In this document: in pieces, positions 14,792-19,682 of the stretch
Layout of the letters: every line of letters begins with the position of its first letter
Position numbering within the stretch: position 1 is the first letter of the stretch
Origin: an uncultured Oscillibacter sp.
GTDB lineage: Bacteria; Bacillota_A; Clostridia; Oscillospirales; Oscillospiraceae
Reading direction: 5' to 3'
Length of the DNA stretch: 19,682 nt
Assembly: GCA_902462475.1 (NCBI GenBank)
Contig: CABQCB010000005.1
Span: 1 to 19,682 of the forward strand
Made by a program: the position numbers and the translations under genes
The notes under the pieces: generated by a model
Told to the model about the DNA's origin: nothing
Seen by the model: the letters and a program-made list of their open reading frames with translations, nothing else
Database searches by the model: none

Positions 14792-16653
14792 CGCTCGAAC
14801 TCGATCCCGTTCTTTTTGATCAGGCGCCACAGCGTGGACCGGCTGATGCCCAGCCTGGCCGCGGCCGCGGCGCGGTTTCCGCCGCAGGCCTCCAGGGCGG
14901 CGCGGATGGCCTGGATGTCAGCGCTGCGCGGCGCGGGACCGTGGGGGTGTATACACGAGGCGATGAGCTGGTCCATGGGGGCCGAGGGCGTGTAGAGGGC
15001 GCACAGCCGCTCCACTACATTGCAAAGCTCCCGGACGTTGCCCGGCCAGTCGTATTCCATAAACAGCGGGTGGGAGGCGATTTGGGCAAGCTGCTCTTCT
15101 GCCAGGCGCAGATCGTGACGGTCCAGATAAAAGCGGATGAGCAGGGGAACATCGCCCTTCCGGGCCCGCAGCGGCGGCACATTGGCCTCCAGAATGTTGA
15201 GACGGTAAAAAAGGTCCTCCCGAAAGCGGTTTTCCTGCACCAGCCGGGCAAGGTTTTGGTTGGTGGCGGCAATGACGCGGATGTCCACGTGGGAGATGGA
15301 GTCGCTGCCCAGGCGCATGATCTCGCGCTGCTCCAGCACCCGCAGCAGCCGGGACTGAAAGGTGGGGGTGATTTCGCCGATCTCGTCGAGAAAGATGGTG
15401 CCGCCGTCGGCCAGCTCGAAAAGCCCCGGCTTTCCCCCTTTCCGCGCTCCTGTGAACGCGCCCTCGGCATAGCCGAACAGCTCGCTTTCCAGCAGGTCTG
15501 CCGGCATGGCCGCGCAGTTGACTGCCACAAAGCGGGCGCTTTTTCTGGCGCTGGCGTTGTGGATGCTTTGGGCCAGCAGATCCTTTCCGGTGCCGGTCTC
15601 TCCGTAGAGCAGGATGGTGGACTCTTTGGCGGCGTAGCGCTTGCAGGTATCCACCAGGCGCAAAAACACGGGACTCTGGCCTACCATGTCGGAAAAACGG
15701 GTCTTGGCGGAAAAGCCCTTGTCCGCGGTGTTTTTGATTTTTTCGCTGGCTTTGGAAAGCTCCTGTGTGCTCTGGAACGTGATCACATGGCCGTGGAACC
15801 ACCGCTCGTTGCAGATGGGGCTCACGTTGGCCAGGATCTTGCGCTTGTCCTCCATGGTTACCACCCGGTCGAAGGGCTCCGCCGCGCCGTCGGCGGGAAG
15901 GGAGAGCCGGGGCAAGACGGTGCCGATGTCCCGTCCCAGGGCGGAGCGCAGATCCCGGCCCAGAATTTTTCCGGCGCTTTCGTTGTACTGCATCAGGACG
16001 CCGGCGCGGTTGGTCACCAGCACGCCCTCGTGGATATTTTGCAGAATGAGGCTCACCTGCTGGGCATAGAGCTGCTGGGTCCGCTGGTTGGTAACGATTT
16101 TGATGGCCACGTCCAGGGCGTCCAGATAGCTTTTGGTGGACCAGATGTAGTGGCCGGTCATCCCCAGCAGTGCCGCCCGCTCAATGGCCTGGGTGTTGCC
16201 GATGATGTGCTCATAGCCCTCGTTGTACAGCTGGGACAAAAGGGCCGACAAGCCGGGAAGGTCCTGGTATACGTAGTCCGCCACATGCAGCCGCACGGTG
16301 TTTTTCACCACGGGCATCTGGGTGATCCGCTCCCGGCTCATGAGCACGGCCACCTTGGAGCAGTCTGCCGGGATCTCGTTGATGGCGCACAGCAGGTCGA
16401 AGCCTGAGGGGCGCACCTGCACCACGGGCGTCCGCTCCACATACTGTTCAAAACAGGCGTAGGCGCTTCCCGAGGCCACAAAGATATCCACATCGCCGGC
16501 CTGCTCCACGGCCCGGATCTTTTCGCCGCCGTTCCCGGTGAAAGCATCCGGCGGCACCACGGCAAATTCCACGTCGGAAGAGTAGTTGGACCGAATCGTG
16601 CTGATAAGCTGCAGGATACGTTCATATCCCGGAATCGCGATGCGGATCTTCAT
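14776..16653 (-). CDS. Sigma-54-dependent activator, PrpR_N/PAS/AAA+/Fis
   Basis: A 625-residue activator. ATG 16653 (AAAGGGG 7 nt upstream) is preferred to an in-frame start 57 nt earlier, which lacks an RBS. PrpR_N sensor domain about 1-185, PAS about 200-295, AAA+ 322-555, Fis-type HTH 592-613. All activity motifs are intact: Walker A GETGTGKD (351-358), the sigma-54 contact loop GAFTGA (398-403), Walker B TIFLDE (419-424), RFREDLFYRLN (476-486) with the arginine finger region, and YDWPGNVREL (534-543). It should hydrolyse ATP to open sigma-54 holoenzyme at the -24/-12 promoter downstream. PrpR itself senses methylcitrate through PrpR_N; here the effector is probably a substrate or intermediate of the neighbouring operon. 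Confidence 0.95.
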   Translation of the reverse strand: MKIRIAIPGYERILQLISTIRSNYSSDVEFAVVPPDAFTGNGGEKIRAVEQAGDVDIFVASGSAYACFEQYVERTPVVQVRPSGFDLLCAINEIPADCSKVAVLMSRERITQMPVVKNTVRLHVADYVYQDLPGLSALLSQLYNEGYEHIIGNTQAIERAALLGMTGHYIWSTKSYLDALDVAIKIVTNQRTQQLYAQQVSLILQNIHEGVLVTNRAGVLMQYNESAGKILGRDLRSALGRDIGTVLPRLSLPADGAAEPFDRVVTMEDKRKILANVSPICNERWFHGHVITFQSTQELSKASEKIKNTADKGFSAKTRFSDMVGQSPVFLRLVDTCKRYAAKESTILLYGETGTGKDLLAQSIHNASARKSARFVAVNCAAMPADLLESELFGYAEGAFTGARKGGKPGLFELADGGTIFLDEIGEITPTFQSRLLRVLEQREIMRLGSDSISHVDIRVIAATNQNLARLVQENRFREDLFYRLNILEANVPPLRARKGDVPLLIRFYLDRHDLRLAEEQLAQIASHPLFMEYDWPGNVRELCNVVERLCALYTPSAPMDQLIASCIHPHGPAPRSADIQAIRAALEACGGNRAAAAARLGISRSTLWRLIKKNGIEFERFKTF

Positions 16654-16700
16654 AGGCGGCCCCTTTCTGCCCGGAGGGCGGTGCGGTGGAAATTTCTTAA

Positions 16701-16729
16701 ACTGTATCACGGGCGGGCAGGCGTGTCAA
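16701..16729 (-). promoter_or_regulatory. Sigma-70-type promoter of the activator gene
   Basis: On the minus strand TTGACA (16729-16724) and TACAGT (16706-16701) with a 17-bp spacer; transcription would start near 16694. ACGTTTGA (16733-16726), which overlaps the -35, matches half of the palindrome at 14755-14769, so the activator could also repress itself. Confidence 0.7.
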
Positions 16730-16734
16730 ACGTA

Positions 16735-16773
16735 CGCGGCGGAGCGGACGGATGCTCCGTCTGCTCCGCCGCG
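16735..16773 (-). terminator. Strong G+C-rich hairpin after the DMT transporter gene
   Basis: An 18-bp stem with one G-T pair (16735-16752 with 16756-16773) and a 3-nt loop TGC. It sits 62 nt after the stop of the transporter gene and just upstream of the activator's -35. The minus-strand continuation (GTACGTTTGAC) has little U, so intrinsic termination is plausible but not certain. Confidence 0.6.
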
Positions 16774-16835
16774 CATTCATGCGGGGGCCTTCCCGTGCCG
16801 CCGGGAGAAAAAAGCGGCTGCGGGCTCCCCGCCCG

Positions 16836-17699
16836 TCAGGCTGCGTGCTTGCGGTGATATTCAAAGACCCAGAAAATGGCGGCCAGGATCACCACGCCGC
16901 CCACAATGGAGCTGGCGCTGAGGGATTCGCCTAGGAACACATAGCTCAGCGCGGCGGTGAACACCACGCCGGAGTACTGGTAGATGCTCACCTCCGAGGC
17001 GGGCGCCTGCTGGTATGCGTAGGTCAAGAGGAACTGACCCACCGCGGCAAATACGCCGATCATCACCAGCATGAAAAGCACCTTGGGCGACGGGACCACG
17101 AAGCTGGGGAGCATCATGACCGCCGCGCAGACGGTGCTCAGGGCGGAGAAGTGGAAAATGATGACGGAGGGGCCTACAAACCGCTTGCAGTAGGAGAGCA
17201 TGGTGTAGGCCATGCCGGAGACCACGGCGGCCATCAGCGCCGCCAGCAGGGGGAAGGGGTTGGAGTCAAAGGAGGGCTGCATGGCGATGTAGGCGCCCAC
17301 CAGGCACAGCACGGTGGAGGCGATCTTCACCGGCGTAATGTTCTCTTTTAAGAATAGACCGGCAAACAGCGTCACGAACACGGGCGCCGCCCGGTTGAGC
17401 ATGGCCACGTCCGCCTGCCGGGCGTTTCCCGCGGCATAGAAGAACAGCACCACGCCCAAAAAGCCGAAAAAGGAGCGGCCCCAAAGGGCCCAGCCGCCTT
17501 TTTTGATCTCTTGGAACACCCGGAGCTTTTCCTGCCGCACCATGACGGCGGCAATGATCAGGCTGACCAGGTTGCGGAAAAAGGTCTGCTCAAAGGTCCC
17601 CACCTCTTCCGAGCTGAGCTTGACGAAGATCTGCATGACGGAAAAGGACAGGGAGGAGACGAGCATGAGGAAAATCGCTTTTGTCTTTGGATTGCGCAT
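16836..17699 (-). CDS. DMT-superfamily (EamA) transporter
   Basis: A 287-residue protein with about ten membrane helices in two EamA repeats. The first repeat ends in NRAAPVFVTLFAGLFLKEN (102-120), and the second has YQYSGVVFTAALSYVFLGESLS (about 230-255), both typical. Such proteins mostly export small metabolites such as amino acids. ATG 17699 has only a weak, distant RBS (GAGAGG, 11 nt). It follows the dehydratase gene by 92 nt, but a hairpin lies between, so its expression may be lower or separate. Confidence 0.88.
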   Translation of the reverse strand: MRNPKTKAIFLMLVSSLSFSVMQIFVKLSSEEVGTFEQTFFRNLVSLIIAAVMVRQEKLRVFQEIKKGGWALWGRSFFGFLGVVLFFYAAGNARQADVAMLNRAAPVFVTLFAGLFLKENITPVKIASTVLCLVGAYIAMQPSFDSNPFPLLAALMAAVVSGMAYTMLSYCKRFVGPSVIIFHFSALSTVCAAVMMLPSFVVPSPKVLFMLVMIGVFAAVGQFLLTYAYQQAPASEVSIYQYSGVVFTAALSYVFLGESLSASSIVGGVVILAAIFWVFEYHRKHAA

Positions 17700-17733
17700 G
17701 TGGTATCAGGCCTCTCTCGGATCAGGAAATGTG

Positions 17734-17784
17734 GAAAAAGGGATACGGATGACCGGAATCGCTTCCGGCCATCCGCTGGTATCC
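17734..17784 (-). terminator. Intergenic terminator or attenuator between dehydratase and transporter genes
   Basis: An imperfect stem formed by GGATAC...GGATGACCGGAA (17741-17757) and TTCCGGCCATCC...GTATCC (17763-17784). On the minus strand it is followed by CCCTTTTTCC, a U-tract. It starts 8 nt after the dehydratase stop codon. Mismatches and the downstream co-directional gene suggest partial read-through. Confidence 0.65.
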
Positions 17785-17791
17785 AAAAGGA

Positions 17792-19315
17792 TCAATAGTC
17801 GCCGTTGTAGCTGGTGCCGTGGGGGGTGGTCCAGCTGTAATCGCCCAACAGCTCCGCCTTGGTCTCTTCGCCGTTGGCCACCCGCAGCATCAGATCATAC
17901 AGGGCCCGGCCGCTCTGCTGGAGGTCCATCTCGCCGTAGAGCATGGGAGCGGCGGAGTAGTCGATCATGTCCGCCAGGGCCGTGGCCGTCTGCTGGTTGC
18001 CGGTGATCTTGATGGTGGTCATGCAGGCGTTGCCGATGGGGTTGCCCCGGCCGGTGGTGAACAGGCAGATGTGGCAGCCGCTCATGGCCAGGGTGGTGGA
18101 GGCGTAGGCGTCGTTGGCGCCCTGGGCCTGGTTGATGCCCCAGGCACCGGCGCCGGGGACGGGATCGCCGCAGTCCAGGATGCCCAGGATCCGGCGGTGG
18201 CCCTGGGTCTTGAAGCTGCCCAGGTTCTTCTCGGTCATGGTGGTCAGGCCGCCGGCCTTATTGCCGGGGGTGGGGTTCACCTGGGAAAGGCCCTTGCCGC
18301 CCCGGCGGGTGCAGTCCTCGTTGAAGAAGTCGCCGATGTCCATCAGGCGCATGCCGATCTCATAGGAGCCGGCGGTGGTGGGGTAGCCGCCCCGGCCGCA
18401 GATCTCCACGGCCTTGCCGCCCATGGACAGGTGCATGTCGATGACCTCGCCTACCACCGGATTGGCGGAAAGGCCGCTGGTCCAGTCGGAACCGCCGTTG
18501 TAGCCGCCGATGATCAGCCCGCTGAGGGGGCAGGGCTCCCGCTTCTGGGCAGCCGCCTGGCGCTTGAGCTCCTCCACGGCCTCGATGCCGTCCTGGATGG
18601 CCTTGGTGACGCCGCCCTCGGACTGGATGCTGATGTTGACCACCGGGCGCCCGGTCTTGCGGATCTCCGCGGCCACGTCCTCCGGGTCCGTCTGCTGGCA
18701 GCCCAGGGACAGCAACACCACGCCGAAGGTATTGGGGTGGGTGCCGGTGGTGATGAAGCCCCGGCGGGTGCGGGCAAAGCGGTCGGGGAATTCGCCGCAG
18801 GCGGCGTCCACGAAGGTGGCGGGCACGCCGCAGGCGGTGGAGATCCGCTGGGCGGCGTTGTTGGAACACTGCACCAGGGAGATGACCACCACCTGGTTGC
18901 GGATGCCGAAAGAGCCGTCGGCCCGCTTGAAGCCCATGATGGTCTCGGGGAGATCCAGCTGGTCCTTCTGGTACTTGTAGGTGACCGTATAGTCCAGGGC
19001 GTCGGGGGCCATGGAACGGTAGTAGGCCCGCTGCTGCTGGTTGATCTCCTCAAAGTCATCGTAGACGTTGTGCTCGTGGACCCAGTCGCCCTTGCGGATG
19101 TCCTGGGTGGCGGTGCCGATATGGACGCCGTACTTGATGATCTCGGCGCCCTTGGCGATGTCCGTGCGGGCGATCTTGTGGCCTTCTTTGATGAACTCGT
19201 TGGCGGTGAGGACCTCTCCGCCGACCAGGGTCTGCTCCCCGGCCTGGATGGGCTCCACCGCAACGGCTACGTTGTCGCTCTCCTCGATCAGCATGGACTT
19301 TTTATAGTTTCCCAT
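17792..19315 (-). CDS. UxaA/GarD-family sugar-acid dehydratase (altronate/galactarate dehydratase type)
   Basis: A 507-residue cytoplasmic enzyme, the usual length for the single-chain form. An N-terminal SAF domain (about 5-95) carries DNVAVAVEPIQAG, GHKIARTDIAKGAEIIKYG and GDWVHEHNV. The C-terminal UxaA catalytic region (about 125-500) has GFKRADGSFGIRN, TGTHPNTFG, GGYNGGSDWTSG and TTGRGNPIGN. Members remove water from aldonic or aldaric acids to give 2-keto-3-deoxy acids, with Fe2+. The exact acid is not readable. ATG 19315 follows AGGAG with 8 nt spacing; an in-frame start 33 nt upstream would overlap the end of the preceding gene and is less likely. It lies 29 nt downstream of an aminotransferase gene, so an amino- or hydroxy-acid substrate is possible. 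Confidence 0.9.
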   Translation of the reverse strand: MGNYKKSMLIEESDNVAVAVEPIQAGEQTLVGGEVLTANEFIKEGHKIARTDIAKGAEIIKYGVHIGTATQDIRKGDWVHEHNVYDDFEEINQQQRAYYRSMAPDALDYTVTYKYQKDQLDLPETIMGFKRADGSFGIRNQVVVISLVQCSNNAAQRISTACGVPATFVDAACGEFPDRFARTRRGFITTGTHPNTFGVVLLSLGCQQTDPEDVAAEIRKTGRPVVNISIQSEGGVTKAIQDGIEAVEELKRQAAAQKREPCPLSGLIIGGYNGGSDWTSGLSANPVVGEVIDMHLSMGGKAVEICGRGGYPTTAGSYEIGMRLMDIGDFFNEDCTRRGGKGLSQVNPTPGNKAGGLTTMTEKNLGSFKTQGHRRILGILDCGDPVPGAGAWGINQAQGANDAYASTTLAMSGCHICLFTTGRGNPIGNACMTTIKITGNQQTATALADMIDYSAAPMLYGEMDLQQSGRALYDLMLRVANGEETKAELLGDYSWTTPHGTSYNGDY

Positions 19316-19344
19316 TTTCGTTGCTCCTTCATTTTTTGGTTGGG

Positions 19345-19682
19345 TCACTGGAATGCGGCGGCGATGCGGGAGAGGATCTGCTCGATCACCGCCCGGGGGG
19401 CCGCCAGGTTGATCCGCTCAAAGCCGTTGCCCTCGGGACCGAAGATATAGCCCTCGTCCAGGGCCACCTTGGCCTTGCGCGTCATGATCTGTTCCAATTT
19501 TTCCGGATCCGGCTCCAGCTGCCGGAAGTCCACCCAGGCAAGATAGGTGCCCTCCAGGGGAACGGCACTCACCCGGCCGGACCAGGTCTTTGCAAGGAAA
19601 TCCGTCAGGAAATCATAGTTGCCCCGGATGTAGGCAAGGCAGGCGGTCAGCCAGTCCTCCCCGCTGTCCCAGGCCGCCTTGG
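19345..19682 (-). CDS. PLP-dependent aminotransferase/C-S lyase (MalY/PatB type), C-terminal part
   Basis: Only the last 112 codons are in the window; the N-terminus lies beyond the right edge. The pieces AAWDSGEDWLTACLAYIRGNYDFL, VPLEGTYLAWVDFR and GPEGNGFERINLAAPR are characteristic of the C-terminal domain of class I/II aminotransferases of the MalY/PatB (cystathionine beta-lyase-like) group; the last carries the carboxylate-binding Arg. The catalytic lysine is outside the window. It is probably co-transcribed with the dehydratase gene 29 nt downstream. Confidence 0.85.
   Translation of the reverse strand, partial: KAAWDSGEDWLTACLAYIRGNYDFLTDFLAKTWSGRVSAVPLEGTYLAWVDFRQLEPDPEKLEQIMTRKAKVALDEGYIFGPEGNGFERINLAAPRAVIEQILSRIAAAFQ

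Noticed and set aside
14941..16407. A 488-codon open frame on the plus strand
   Set aside because: Antisense to the intact sigma-54 activator; no RBS or domain.
17819..19450. A 543-codon open frame on the plus strand
   Set aside because: Antisense to the UxaA-type dehydratase; its Gly/Ala/Val/Leu/His-rich translation shows no domain.

Overview
The window reads like a chromosomal accessory region of an anaerobic, fairly G+C-rich member of the Clostridia. Oscillospiraceae-type gut bacteria are my best guess, inferred from gene style, strong AGGAGG-type ribosome binding sites and PrpR_N-type sigma-54 regulators; no rRNA or marker gene confirms this. It holds 15 protein genes (one cut by the right edge) and no RNA gene, mobile element or CRISPR array that I can support. 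It is rich in transporters (two sodium:solute symporters, one MFS, one DMT) and in regulation (two PrpR_N-type regulators and one LacI-type regulator).

Left part (1-3820): a regulator (198-2054, +) built like a sigma-54 activator but with a wrecked ATPase core. It is convergent with a cysteine-rich HD-domain protein (2380-3723, -), with a 24-bp perfect hairpin terminator between them. A divergent promoter region with a 14-bp inverted repeat separates the HD gene from the next module.

LacI module (3967-9435, +): a LacI-type repressor gene and a sodium:solute symporter, then a tandem SnoaL-like enzyme and an MFS transporter. Three near-identical 20-bp palindromes sit at the two promoters: one at the repressor promoter and two, 73 bp apart, at the SnoaL-MFS promoter. 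This looks like a small self-contained regulon for uptake and conversion of an unknown organic substrate.

Sigma-54 module (9536-16773, -): an intact PrpR_N/PAS/AAA+/Fis activator (14776-16653) lies upstream of a five-gene operon: isocitrate-lyase/PEP-mutase-family lyase, small DUF997-like membrane protein, sodium:solute symporter, alpha/beta hydrolase, LeuB-type dehydrogenase. The operon has a perfect -24/-12 promoter (TGGCACG-N4-TTGCT) and a pair of palindromic candidate activator sites about 120-145 bp upstream, and it ends at a perfect 34-nt palindromic terminator. Both the lyase and LeuB families act on substituted malates, so I infer import and breakdown of a 3-substituted malate or its ester. 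This is the best candidate here for an undescribed catabolic system.

Right edge (16836-19682, -): a PLP aminotransferase/beta-lyase (partial), a full-length UxaA/GarD-type sugar-acid dehydratase, an intergenic hairpin terminator, and a DMT-type exporter.
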